Shown: in pieces, positions 52,574 through 61,334 of the stretch
Numbering within the stretch: position 1 is the first letter of the stretch
Layout: each line of letters opens with the position of its first letter
Origin: Caulobacter sp. BK020
Lineage (GTDB): Bacteria; Pseudomonadota; Alphaproteobacteria; Caulobacterales; Caulobacteraceae
NCBI RefSeq assembly: GCF_004342605.1
Contig: NZ_SLZL01000003.1
Location: 310,001 to 374,000 of the forward strand
DNA length: 64,000 nt
Direction of reading: 5' to 3'
Program-made: the position numbers and the translations under genes
The notes under the pieces: generated by a model
Told to the model about the DNA's origin: nothing
What the model saw: only the letters and a program-made list of their open reading frames with translations
Database searches by the model: none

Positions 52574-54088
52574 TCAGCGCACCGCCGACCGGTCCCCGAG
52601 CAGGCAGGGGATGGTCATGGCGATGATGTAGAGATCCAGCCAGAACGACTGGCGCTCGATATATTCAATGTCCAGCGCCACGCGCTCCTGCACCTGCTCG
52701 GCGGTGTCGACCGGCCCGCGCGAGCCGTTGATCGCCGCCCAGCCGGTGACGCCGGGCTTCATGCGGTGACGGTGGGCGTAGCGGGCGACCAGGGTCTCGG
52801 ACTCCACCTCGCCGCTCTTCATGCCGATGGCGTGGGGGCGGGGGCCGACCATCGACATCTCGCCGCGCAGCACGTTGAACAGCTGGGGCAGCTCGTCCAG
52901 GCTGGTCTTGCGGATGAACCGGCCGACCTTGGTGACGCGGTCGTCGCCGGCGGTGACCTGGCGGGCGGCCTTGGCGTCGGCGGCCTCGTGGCGCATCGAG
53001 CGGAACTTCCAGACCAGGATCGCCTCGTTGTTGAAACCGTGGCGGCGTTGGCGGAAGAAGACCGGGCCAGGAGTGTCCAGCTTGATGGCCACGGCGATCA
53101 GCAGCATCACCGGGGCGGCGACCAGCAGGCCCAGCGAGCCGATCACCAGGTCCTGGACGCGCTTGACCAAGGCCCGGCGGGCGTCGGTGGCCGCGCCCGA
53201 CAGGTCGACGAAATGAGCCAGGGAGGCGTTGCGCTGGGTGTCGCGGTTCAGGTCGACGAACAGGCTGACGGGGTTGGGCAGCACCTCCAGGCGCTCGACC
53301 AGCTGGTCGACGCGGGCCTCGGCGGCGGCGCTCACCGCGATGATCACCCGGTCGACGAAGGGCATGATGCGGTGGCCGATCAGGGCGCCGGTGTCGCCCA
53401 GCACGGGCACGCCCAGCACCTGGGGCGGAGCGCGGTCGGCGCGGTCGTCGAACACGCCCAGCACGTTGACGTCGCCGGTGGCCAGGGCCGCGCGGATGAA
53501 GTGCTCGGCGTTGGCGGTGGCGCCCACCACCACCACGTTCGGCGTCAGGCGGCCCTCGCGACGGCCGTGGTCGACGACCCGCCACCAGGCCACGTGCAGT
53601 CCGGCGGCGGTCGCGGCCAGCGCCGCGACCCAGCCGGCCGCCAGGGCGACGTCCGCCTGGCCCCGCCCGAAGGCCAGGGTCGCCAGCGCCACCACCACCG
53701 CCACGGCGCCGAAGGCGGCCGACACCCGCAGGGCCTGGCGGCCCAGGGTCTCGCGACGGTGGAAGGTGTAGGCCTCCAGCATATAGAGGGCGGGCAGCAG
53801 GGCCAGGGCGCCCAGGATCATCGGCGCATAGACCTCAGGGGCTGGGCGGGCGATCGCGATCGCGGCGGCGGTGACCCCGGCGAAGGCCAGGCCGTCGACC
53901 ACGCGGAACAGCCGCGACAGGCTGCGCACCTGCATCCGGGCCCGGGCCGGAACCAGCCGTCCCGGACGGAACGGTCCGCGCCGGCCCTTGGCCTGGGCCG
54001 AGTCGTCGCCGATCACGACACCGGACGCCGTCGGGCCGTCGATCGCGATGGCCGCCTTGAGTTCCGTATGTGCGATAGCAGACGACAT
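52574..54088 (-). CDS. hfsE: holdfast initiating sugar-phosphate transferase HfsE
   Basis: A 504-residue polyisoprenylphosphate hexose-1-phosphate transferase (WbaP/PssY type) that starts the holdfast repeat unit. N-terminal membrane helices and a Rossmann-like CoA-binding domain (NVVVVGATANAEHFIRAAL) precede the C-terminal catalytic domain: one helix (VIGSLGLLVAAPVMLLIAVAIKL), VFFRQRRHGFNNEAILVWKFRSMR, KTSLDELPQLFNVLRGEMSMVGPRP. I start at 54088 since it fits the family; an ATG at 54181 would extend it by 31 unlikely residues. It is the first gene of the minus-strand hfs operon. Confidence 0.93.
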   Translation of the reverse strand: MSSAIAHTELKAAIAIDGPTASGVVIGDDSAQAKGRRGPFRPGRLVPARARMQVRSLSRLFRVVDGLAFAGVTAAAIAIARPAPEVYAPMILGALALLPALYMLEAYTFHRRETLGRQALRVSAAFGAVAVVVALATLAFGRGQADVALAAGWVAALAATAAGLHVAWWRVVDHGRREGRLTPNVVVVGATANAEHFIRAALATGDVNVLGVFDDRADRAPPQVLGVPVLGDTGALIGHRIMPFVDRVIIAVSAAAEARVDQLVERLEVLPNPVSLFVDLNRDTQRNASLAHFVDLSGAATDARRALVKRVQDLVIGSLGLLVAAPVMLLIAVAIKLDTPGPVFFRQRRHGFNNEAILVWKFRSMRHEAADAKAARQVTAGDDRVTKVGRFIRKTSLDELPQLFNVLRGEMSMVGPRPHAIGMKSGEVESETLVARYAHRHRMKPGVTGWAAINGSRGPVDTAEQVQERVALDIEYIERQSFWLDLYIIAMTIPCLLGDRSAVR

Positions 54089-54220
54089 AGAGTTCAGACC
54101 CCCTTGTAGAACGGGGTTCAACCTAGCCCTGCGGTCTGAGCTTCGCGTTAACGCGGATTTTTCGAGACAGCGCGTTGTCATGCCGCCGCGAACAGGCTAT
54201 CGAACCGCTCCCTCTCAGGA

Positions 54221-54311
54221 GGAGACGTGGCCGAGAGGCTGAAGGCACCGCTTTGCTAAAGCGGCATACCTCAAAAGGGTATCGAGGGTTCGAATCCCTC
54301 CGTCTCCGCCA
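54221..54311 (+). tRNA. tRNA-Ser (anticodon GCT)
   Basis: A 91-nt class II tRNA including encoded CCA. Acceptor arms GGAGACG (54221-54227) and CGTCTCC (54301-54307) pair perfectly; discriminator G and CCA follow. The anticodon stem CCGCT/AGCGG frames the loop TTGCTAA with GCT anticodon, reading AGC and AGU. The long variable arm (ATACCTCAAAAGGGTAT) and the T loop GGTTCGAATCC are in place. Confidence 0.97.
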
Positions 54312-54854
54312 AATTTTCTAAATCATTGAATTTATTTACGAAATCGATGAGTTCGATTTTCGACGCGGGGCAGCTAATGTCTGGAGCGCGCGTCCCCATG
54401 ATGTCCCGCCGCTCGGTAAATTCATGAAATTTATGGATAAAACGTAATCGCGTCGTGGGCGTCATAAGGTTGTGATGTTTTAGCCAAGCTTTGCACAACA
54501 GGCCGTCGCACCGAAAGTTTCGTAGGTAGGAACTGGGGTAGGGAGCGCCGGCCCGAGGGTCCGAAGAGGAAAACGGACATCTTCGCCATCCGAGAGCCAC
54601 GACGATAGGATTGGCCCTTCGCCGCTCACGTCCCAGGACTTGCGTGGCGGCTGGTCGTCATCGACCGTGCGGAGCTGGCGTTCGACCCCCGTCTTGCACA
54701 TATGCTCGATGTCGAGACGAGCTTCCGCGACCGGCGACGTTTGGCGCGTCCTGAAGGATGCGAAGCTCATCGCCTCAGCGCAAGGCGTCGAAAACCGATT
54801 TGACGGCTGGCGCGCCAGTTCCCCTCCGGGTTGGCGGCCGGCTATGCTGGCGTC
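54312..54854. other. 543-bp AT-rich, gene-poor stretch after tRNA-Ser
   Basis: The first ~180 bases are strongly AT-rich for this genome (runs such as AAATTTTCTAAATC, AAATTTATGG). No integrase or direct repeat of the tRNA 3' end is visible in the window. It ends at the LacI gene. The only candidate gene is a short minus-strand frame at 54480-54770, listed separately. Base composition is consistent with old foreign DNA next to a tRNA. Confidence 0.5.
54480..54770 (-). CDS. possible small hypothetical protein or gene remnant
   Basis: A 96-residue frame from ATG at 54770 (MSFASFRTRQTSPVAEARLD...). The first ~65 codons have a GC3-rich pattern like true genes (RTVDDDQPPRKSWDVSGEGP), the last third does not. 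I recognise no family. It could be a small gene or the start of a larger gene cut off by the AT-rich stretch. Confidence is low. Confidence 0.3.
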   Translation of the reverse strand: MSFASFRTRQTSPVAEARLDIEHMCKTGVERQLRTVDDDQPPRKSWDVSGEGPILSSWLSDGEDVRFPLRTLGPALPTPVPTYETFGATACCAKLG

Positions 54855-55880
54855 ATGAACGCCCCAGATTCCTCCGAGCCGATCCGTCGCCTGAAGATGG
54901 CTGACATCGCCAGCATGGTCGGTGTCTCGACCTCGACGGTTTCGCGCGCCCTGGCCGGCAATCCGGTCATCCCGCAGGCCCTGCGCGAGCGGATCGAGGA
55001 AATCGCCCGCGAGAGCGGCTATGTGGTTAACCAACAGGCGAGGGGGCTGCGCATGCAGCGCACCCACGTCATCAATGTCGCCATTCCGCTCGGTCACGAA
55101 TCCGGCCAGCTGATCTCCGACCCCTTCTTTCTCGAGATGATTGGCCGCTTGGCCGACGAGATCACCGCCCGCGGCTATGAGCTGCTGCTGTCCAAGGTCG
55201 CCGCGCCGGAAGCCGGCTGGCTTGAGCGAATGGCGCGCTCGCAGCGCGTCGACGGGGTGCTGGTGATCGGTCAGAGCGACCAGCACGACGCCCTCAACGC
55301 TGCGGCCGAGTGGTACGGGCCCCTGGTCGTCTGGGGCGGCGCGGCCGAGGGCGCGCGTTACTGCACGGTCGGCGTCGACAACTTCGCTGGCGGGCGGATG
55401 GCCACCGAGCATCTCCTGGCCCTGGGGCGCCGGCGCATCGCTTTTCTTGGCCCGCCGCAGGCGCCGGAAGTCGCCCTGCGTTACGAAGGTTATCGGGAGG
55501 CCCTGGCTGCGGCGGGCGTCGCCTATGATCCCACCCTGACCGCGACCACCCATTTCACCCTCAGCGATCCGAGCGAGGGCGTTCGCCGCCTGATCGACGA
55601 GGGGGTGTCCTTCGACGCGGTCTTCGCCGCCTCCGACCTGATCGGGCTGGAATCGGTGCGTATCCTGGCGGCGGAAGGCCTTGAGGTTCCGAGCACGGTG
55701 TCGGTCGTCGGCTTTGACGACATCGCCCTGGCGCGGCAATCGGTTCCGGCGTTGACCACGATCCGGCAAAACCTCGCCGAGGGTGCGGCGCGGATGGTTG
55801 ACCTGTTGTTCCGGCGCATGGCGGGCGACCTGGCGCCGTCGGCCATGATGCAACCCAGCCTAATCGTTCGCCAGACCTGA
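54855..55880 (+). CDS. LacI-family repressor of the sugar locus
   Basis: A 341-residue regulator. The HTH is MADIASMVGVSTSTVSRAL with the following hinge helix (RARGLRM-like QARGLRMQRTH). The sugar-binding periplasmic-binding-like domain contains VDNFAGGRMATEHLLALGRRRIAFLG and VSVVGFDDIALARQSVPALTTIRQ. Two palindromes that fit LacI operators lie directly downstream, before the receptor gene. It likely represses the locus until the sugar is present. The ATG at 54855 is used; the in-frame upstream codons do not look coding. Confidence 0.93.
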   Translation: MNAPDSSEPIRRLKMADIASMVGVSTSTVSRALAGNPVIPQALRERIEEIARESGYVVNQQARGLRMQRTHVINVAIPLGHESGQLISDPFFLEMIGRLADEITARGYELLLSKVAAPEAGWLERMARSQRVDGVLVIGQSDQHDALNAAAEWYGPLVVWGGAAEGARYCTVGVDNFAGGRMATEHLLALGRRRIAFLGPPQAPEVALRYEGYREALAAAGVAYDPTLTATTHFTLSDPSEGVRRLIDEGVSFDAVFAASDLIGLESVRILAAEGLEVPSTVSVVGFDDIALARQSVPALTTIRQNLAEGAARMVDLLFRRMAGDLAPSAMMQPSLIVRQT

Positions 55881-55915
55881 CGAGACCCGACTCCGATTGC
55901 CGGACCATTTTTCTA

Positions 55916-55951
55916 CGCAATCGATTGCGAATATTCTTGCAACCGATTGCG
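55916..55951. promoter_or_regulatory. two LacI-type operators, centres 22 bp apart
   Basis: CGCAATCGATTGCG at 55916-55929 is a perfect 14-bp palindrome. TGCAACCGATTGCG at 55938-55951 is a near copy with two changes. The centres are 22 bp apart, two helical turns, so both would be on the same face of DNA. They lie about 90-125 bp before the receptor ATG, and 35 bases after the lacI stop, which fits repression of the receptor promoter. Confidence 0.8.
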
Positions 55952-56039
55952 TAATCCAGTCTATTCCCCCTGCAGAGGCGGCCGGAGAGCCGCTTTGGGA
56001 GACGCGGCGCAAGCGCGCCCAGGGGAAGGGAACAAGGAA

Positions 56040-58493
56040 ATGGTCCGTAAGACGGTTTTGCTCGCCAGTGTCGCGACCTTGCTGGGATCAGCCGGAACGG
56101 CCTGGGCCCAGCAGGCCCCCGCCGCCGAGACTGATCCTTTGGCGCTGGACGCCATCGTGGTGACGGCCTCGCCCGGCGGGGCCACCAAGATGAGTTCGTC
56201 GGTCTCGGTCAGTTCGATTTCGGCGGAGCAGATCGCCGCCCAGGCGCCGCGATCGACCGCCGAGATCTTCCGCGGCCTGCCGGGCATCCGTTCGGAATCG
56301 ACGGGCGGCGAGGGCAACGCCAACATCGCCGTGCGCGGCCTGCCGGTGGCCTCCGGCGGCGCCAAGTTCCTGCAGCTGCAGGAAGACGGTCTGCCGGTCA
56401 TGGAGTTCGGCGACATCGCGTTCGGCAACGCCGACATCTTCCTGCGCGCCGACCAGAACGTCTCGCGCATCGAGTCGGTGCGCGGCGGGTCGGCCTCGAC
56501 CTTCGCCTCGAACTCGCCGGGCGGGGTGATCAACTTCATCAGCAAGACCGGCGAGACCGAAGGCGGGGCGATCGCCCTGACCAAGGGGCTGGGCTACGAT
56601 CACACGCGGCTCGATTTCGACTACGGCGCGCCGATCAACGACACGCTGCGCTTCCATGTCGGCGGCTTCTATCGGGAGGGCGAGGGCGCGCGCCGGTCCG
56701 GCTACACCTCCGAGAAGGGCGGCCAGATCAAGGCCAACCTGACCAAGGAGTTCGAAAACGGCTTCGTTCGCCTGCACGCCAAGTATCTGAATGATCGGGC
56801 GGTCGGCTACCTGCCCATGCCGACCCGCGTCACCGGCTCGAACCGTGATCCCGCCATCGGCTCCTTCGCCGGCTTCGACATCGGCCGCGACGACATCCAG
56901 TCGGTGTTCCTGGCGACCAATCCGGGCCTGGACGGCGATGGCAACCGCCGGATCAGCAAGGTCTCCGACGGCATGCATCCCGACAGCCTGCAATTTGGGG
57001 CGGAAGCCAAGTTCGACCTTGGCGGCGGCTGGAAGATCGAGGACCACTTCAAGGTCGCCAAGACCTCCGGCCGGTTCGTCGCCCCTTTCCCCGCGGAAGT
57101 GACCTCGGCCCAGACCCTGGCCACCGAGGTCGGCGGAACCGGCGCGACCCTGCGCTACGCCAACGGGCCGAACGCCGGCCAAGCCATCGCCTCGCCCTCC
57201 AGCCTGAACGGCAACGGCCTGGCCATGCGGGTCCACATGTTCGACGTCGAGATCAACGATTTTGGCAACGCCATGAACGACTTGAAGCTGTCGCGAACGT
57301 TCGAGGCGGGCGGACTGGGCTCGATCGACGTGACCGTCGGCTACTACAAGTCGCGCCAGACCATCGCCATGGACTGGCTGTGGAACACCTTCCTGATGGA
57401 GGTTAAGGGCGACAACGCCGCGCTGCTCGACGTCTATGACGGCGCGGGAACCAAGCTGACCCAGGCCGGCCTGGCCGCCTACGGCGTGCCCTATTGGGGC
57501 AACTGCTGCACGCGACGTTACGACGTCACCTACGACATCGATGCGCCCTATCTGAGCCTTTCGACCCGCGTCGGCGATCTCAGCCTCAACGCCAGCCTGC
57601 GCCGCGACGAAGGCAAGGCCCGGGGGGGCTACGCCGCGGCCAAGCAGGCCACGGTCGACGTCAACGGCGACGGGGTGATCCAGACCGTCGAGCAGAGCGT
57701 GTCGGTGGTCGACAACGCCAACACTTCGCCGGTGAACTACGACTGGGGCTATACCTCCTGGTCGCTGGGCGCCAACTATCAGCTCAATCCGGATCTGGCC
57801 CTGTTCGCCCGCGCCAGCCGCGGCGGCCGGGCCAACGCCGACCGCCTGCTGTTTGGCAAGGTCCAGGCCGACGGCTCGGTGACCAAGGAAGACGCTGTCG
57901 ACATGGTCGACCAGGTCGAGGGCGGGGTGAAATTCCGTCGCAACGGTTTTGGCCTGTTCGCCACCGCCTTCTGGGCCAAGACCCAGGAGCAGAATTTCGA
58001 GGCCACCAGCCAGAAGTTCTTTGACCGGGTCTACAAGGCCAAGGGCGTTGAGCTGGAGGCCAGCTATCGCATCGGCGGCTTCTCGGTCACGGGCGGCGCG
58101 ACCTATACCGACGCGGTCATCGACAAGGACGCCCTCAACCCCGCCGTCGTCGGCAACACCCCGCGCCGTCAGGCCAAGTGGCTCTATCAGTTCGCCCCGA
58201 CCTGGCGGTTCGGCGACAAGGCGACGATCGGCGCCAGCGTGATCGGCACCACCAAGGCCTACGCCCAGGATGAGAACCTGCTGGCGTTCCCAGGCTACGC
58301 CCAGGTCAACGCCTTCGCTGAATACAACATCGTCGAGGGGCTGTCGGTGTCGGTCAACGCCAACAACCTCTTCGACAAGGTCGGGCTGACCGAGGCCGAG
58401 GAGGGTGCGATCACGGCCGGTTCGGTCAACGCCATTCGTGCGCGGTCGATCAACGGCCGGACGGTCACCGCCACACTTCGCTACGCCTTCTAG
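56040..58493 (+). CDS. TonB-dependent outer-membrane receptor, probably for sucrose
   Basis: An 817-residue outer-membrane transporter. Signal peptide MVRKTVLLASVATLLGSAGTAWA, then a TonB-box-like stretch (LDAIVVTAS), the plug domain (AEIFRGLPGIRSESTGGEGNANIAVRG, VRGGSASTFASNSPGGVINFI), and a 22-strand beta-barrel ending in ...TVTATLRYAF with the terminal Phe. The substrate is inferred from the neighbours (sucrose-type enzyme, fructokinase, permease); C. crescentus has a comparable receptor, SucA. The start at 56040 has AAGGAA in front. Confidence 0.9.
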   Translation: MVRKTVLLASVATLLGSAGTAWAQQAPAAETDPLALDAIVVTASPGGATKMSSSVSVSSISAEQIAAQAPRSTAEIFRGLPGIRSESTGGEGNANIAVRGLPVASGGAKFLQLQEDGLPVMEFGDIAFGNADIFLRADQNVSRIESVRGGSASTFASNSPGGVINFISKTGETEGGAIALTKGLGYDHTRLDFDYGAPINDTLRFHVGGFYREGEGARRSGYTSEKGGQIKANLTKEFENGFVRLHAKYLNDRAVGYLPMPTRVTGSNRDPAIGSFAGFDIGRDDIQSVFLATNPGLDGDGNRRISKVSDGMHPDSLQFGAEAKFDLGGGWKIEDHFKVAKTSGRFVAPFPAEVTSAQTLATEVGGTGATLRYANGPNAGQAIASPSSLNGNGLAMRVHMFDVEINDFGNAMNDLKLSRTFEAGGLGSIDVTVGYYKSRQTIAMDWLWNTFLMEVKGDNAALLDVYDGAGTKLTQAGLAAYGVPYWGNCCTRRYDVTYDIDAPYLSLSTRVGDLSLNASLRRDEGKARGGYAAAKQATVDVNGDGVIQTVEQSVSVVDNANTSPVNYDWGYTSWSLGANYQLNPDLALFARASRGGRANADRLLFGKVQADGSVTKEDAVDMVDQVEGGVKFRRNGFGLFATAFWAKTQEQNFEATSQKFFDRVYKAKGVELEASYRIGGFSVTGGATYTDAVIDKDALNPAVVGNTPRRQAKWLYQFAPTWRFGDKATIGASVIGTTKAYAQDENLLAFPGYAQVNAFAEYNIVEGLSVSVNANNLFDKVGLTEAEEGAITAGSVNAIRARSINGRTVTATLRYAF

Positions 58494-58504
58494 CCTGCCC
58501 CCTG

Positions 58505-58542
58505 TCCGCCGGGCGTCCCCTGCTGCGCCCGGCGGATTTTTT
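58505..58542 (+). terminator. strong Rho-independent terminator after the receptor gene
   Basis: TCCGCCGGGCG (58505-58515) and CGCCCGGCGGA (58526-58536) form a perfect 11-bp stem, loop of 10, followed by six T (58537-58542). It is 12 bases after the receptor stop and 32 bases before the next gene, so most transcripts should end here. Read-through or a second promoter must feed the downstream genes. Confidence 0.93.
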
Positions 58543-58573
58543 CGTGCCTCCCGTCTTGTCGAGTTTTCCGTCC

Positions 58574-60406
58574 ATGACCCTTCCAGCTCCCCAAGGCGCG
58601 GACGCCGCGTTCGGCGAGACGATCGCCGAGCGGCTTGCCGTCCATTGGCCGCGTTTCGAGGCCCGCCTGAAGACGGTCTATGGCGATCGCGAGGACTGGG
58701 TCGAACTGGCCGCGGACTTGCGCGCCCGCGTGGAGGCGGCCGCATACGCGCGACCCGAGCCGCTTCGCGCCCTCGACGCCGAACGCGAGGCCGCTCCCGC
58801 CTGGCTGTCGCAACCGGGGCAGAGCGTCTACACCTTCTATGTGGATCGGTTCGCCGGGACGCTGGCCGGTGTGCGCGATCGGCTCGGCTATCTGGAAGAC
58901 CTGGGCGTACGCTGGCTGCATCCTCTGCCTTTGCTGGCCGCCCGCGAAGGCGATAGCGACGGCGGTTTCGCCGTGGCCGACTACCGGCGCGTCGAGCCGC
59001 GCCTGGGGAGCATGGAGGACCTGCGCGACCTGGCCGACGACCTGCGCGGGCGCGGGATGGGGCTGATCCTCGACGTGGTCTGCAACCACACCGCTCGCGA
59101 ACACGCTTGGGCCGAGCGCGCCCGGGCCGGGGATCGGGCCTATCGCGACTACTACATCACGGTTTCCGAAGCGGAGGCCCGCGATCGCGACGCCGAACTG
59201 ATCGACGTCTTTCCAGACACCGCGCCGGGCAGCTTCACGCCGGACGCCGAGATGGGCGGCCAAGTCTGGACGACCTTCTATCCTTTCCAATGGGATCTCA
59301 ACTACGCCAATCCGGCCGTCTTCGCCGAGATGCTCGATGTCCTGGTGTTCCTGGCGGGGCAGGGGGTGCAGGGTTTCCGGCTCGACAGCGCGCCCTTCCT
59401 CTGGAAGGCGAAGGGCACGACCTGCCGAAATCTGCCCCAGGCCTACGCCATCGTTGAAGCCTGGCGCGCCGCCCTGTCCATTATCGCCCCGTCGGTAGTG
59501 CTCGTCGCCGAGGCCATCGAGAGCCTGGCCGATGTCCTGCCGTTCTTCGGCCACGATGGTCCAGGCTGCGACCTGGCCTACAACAACGTTGTGATGACCG
59601 CCCTGTGGGGCGCGCTGGCCGACCAGGACGCGGCGGTGGTCCGCCGGTGCCTGGCCGCGGCGTTGGACAAGCCCTCACGCGCGGCGTGGCTGAACTATGT
59701 GCGCTGCCACGACGACGTGATCTGGAACGCCTTGGCGGACTATGCGCCGCGCGAGGATCTGCGCCGGTGGTCTGACTTCTATGGCGGCGGCGCGGGCTTT
59801 TCGCACGGCCGAGCGTTCCAGACCGCGCCGGGCGGCGTTCCGTCGACCAACGGCATGGCCGCATCGCTGGCCGGCCTGGCGCCCGGCGAAGGACCGCAGA
59901 CGCCGGGCGCGGCGCGCCTGCGCCTGCTTTACGGAATTCTCCATGCCCTCGACGGCTGGCCGTTGGTCTATATGGGCGACGAGATCGCCCTGGGCGACGA
60001 CGTTCACTACCGCGACGATCCGCTGCGCGCCGGCGATGGGCGCTGGCTGCACCGACCCTTGATGGATTGGGATCGGGCGCAGGCGCGGCATGACGCGGAC
60101 GGCCTGCCTGGTGCGACGTTCGCCGACTTTCGGCAACTGGGCCGGGCGGCGCGTGAACTTGCGGCGCAGGGCGTGCGCGGACCGTCCGTTCCGATTGATC
60201 TCGGCGTGGGGGCGGCCTTGGCGTTTTCGCGCGTCGAAGGCGCGCCATTTCTTTGTGTCGCCAACCTGTCCGACCACGAGATAGCAGCCGGCCTGCCAGA
60301 ACCGTTCGCCGGCCCCTGCATGGATCTGCTGTCGGGTAGTTCGCGATCCGGGCCGACGGTCGAGCTGCCGCCCTACGGCCTCGTCTGGCTGAAGGCGGCG
60401 CGATGA
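58574..60406 (+). CDS. GH13 amylosucrase / sucrose hydrolase
   Basis: A 610-residue enzyme of the GH13_4 type, which acts on sucrose by transfer or hydrolysis. Motifs: [56 protein letters not shown] with nucleophile D271, VLVAEAIES with acid/base E313, and VRCHDDVIW with D380. [14 protein letters not shown] and [13 protein letters not shown] are typical of amylosucrase-type enzymes. There is no signal peptide, so it acts in the cytoplasm. The ATG at 58574 is used; a GTG at 58544 is possible. The next gene overlaps by 4 bases. Confidence 0.88.
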   Translation: MTLPAPQGADAAFGETIAERLAVHWPRFEARLKTVYGDREDWVELAADLRARVEAAAYARPEPLRALDAEREAAPAWLSQPGQSVYTFYVDRFAGTLAGVRDRLGYLEDLGVRWLHPLPLLAAREGDSDGGFAVADYRRVEPRLGSMEDLRDLADDLRGRGMGLILDVVCNHTAREHAWAERARAGDRAYRDYYITVSEAEARDRDAELIDVFPDTAPGSFTPDAEMGGQVWTTFYPFQWDLNYANPAVFAEMLDVLVFLAGQGVQGFRLDSAPFLWKAKGTTCRNLPQAYAIVEAWRAALSIIAPSVVLVAEAIESLADVLPFFGHDGPGCDLAYNNVVMTALWGALADQDAAVVRRCLAAALDKPSRAAWLNYVRCHDDVIWNALADYAPREDLRRWSDFYGGGAGFSHGRAFQTAPGGVPSTNGMAASLAGLAPGEGPQTPGAARLRLLYGILHALDGWPLVYMGDEIALGDDVHYRDDPLRAGDGRWLHRPLMDWDRAQARHDADGLPGATFADFRQLGRAARELAAQGVRGPSVPIDLGVGAALAFSRVEGAPFLCVANLSDHEIAAGLPEPFAGPCMDLLSGSSRSGPTVELPPYGLVWLKAAR

Positions 60407-61293
60407 CCCGTGTTGCGGCGATCGAGCTTGGTGGAACCAAGGTCCTGGTGGCTTTCGGCGGCGGGCCGGACGACCTGTCTGCCCCGATCCGGATCCCGAC
60501 AACGACGCCGGAGGAGACCCTGGTGGCCGTGCGCGCGGTGCTGGAAGCCGAGCGCGGCGGCTTCGACGCGATCGGGATCGCCAGTTTCGGGCCGGTTCGC
60601 GTCGACCGCGAGGCCCCCGACTGGGGTTCGGTCGTGACCACGCCCAAGCCCGGCTGGAGCCACACGCCGATCGTCGCGCCCCTGGTCGAGCTGTTCGACG
60701 TTCCCGTGGGTTTCGACACTGACGTGAACGGCGCCGCGCTGGCCGAAGGCCGCTGGGGCGCGACACGAGGCCTGACGGATCATGCCTACATCACCGTCGG
60801 AACTGGCGTGGGCGCGGGCCTGATCATCGGCGGACGGCCCGTACACGGCGTCCTCCATCCAGAGGTCGGCCACCTGCTTGTGCGCCGCGACCCAATCCGC
60901 GACCCGTTCGCCGGAGCCTGCCCCTTCCATGGCGACTGCGTGGAGGGGTTGATCAGCGGCCCGGCCCTGGCGGCGCGTCTCGGGCGGCCGGCGGAAACCG
61001 CGACCGACAGCGATGCAGTCTGGGATCTCGCGGCCGACTATCTCGCCCAGCTGGTCATGAGCCTGACCCTCGCGGCGTCGCCGCGCCGCGTGGTGGTCGG
61101 CGGCGGCGCCGTCAGGCCGGTCGTTCTGGCCAAGGCGCGCGACATCCTTCATCGCCGGCTCGGCGGCTATCTGCGGAGCCTCGCCGAACGGCCGGCCCTC
61201 GACGCCTATCTCGTCGCGCCCGGCCTCGGCGGCCTGTCGGGCCTGCTTGGCGCGGTGGCGCTGGGTCAAGGCGCGGTCCGGCGACAAGCTTGA
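60403..61293 (+). CDS. ROK-family fructokinase
   Basis: A 296-residue sugar kinase. Phosphate-1 motif [15 protein letters not shown], catalytic Asp in [14 protein letters not shown], phosphate-2 [14 protein letters not shown], and the zinc site [13 protein letters not shown] followed by [17 protein letters not shown]. The last motif, with the E-x-G-H and Cys residues, is that of ROK fructokinases. It fits phosphorylation of fructose released from sucrose. It is coupled to the GH13 gene by a 4-base overlap. Confidence 0.92.
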   Translation: MTRVAAIELGGTKVLVAFGGGPDDLSAPIRIPTTTPEETLVAVRAVLEAERGGFDAIGIASFGPVRVDREAPDWGSVVTTPKPGWSHTPIVAPLVELFDVPVGFDTDVNGAALAEGRWGATRGLTDHAYITVGTGVGAGLIIGGRPVHGVLHPEVGHLLVRRDPIRDPFAGACPFHGDCVEGLISGPALAARLGRPAETATDSDAVWDLAADYLAQLVMSLTLAASPRRVVVGGGAVRPVVLAKARDILHRRLGGYLRSLAERPALDAYLVAPGLGGLSGLLGAVALGQGAVRRQA

Positions 61294-61334
61294 GACCGGC
61301 GTCGTAAGTAAGAACCAGGGGGAGGAGCAAGGCG

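Noticed and set aside
54271..54600. A minus-strand frame ending inside tRNA-Ser (peptide end AETEGFEPSIPF)
   Set aside because: The end of the peptide is just the antisense translation of the tRNA, a common false gene; the rest is AT-rich with no family match.
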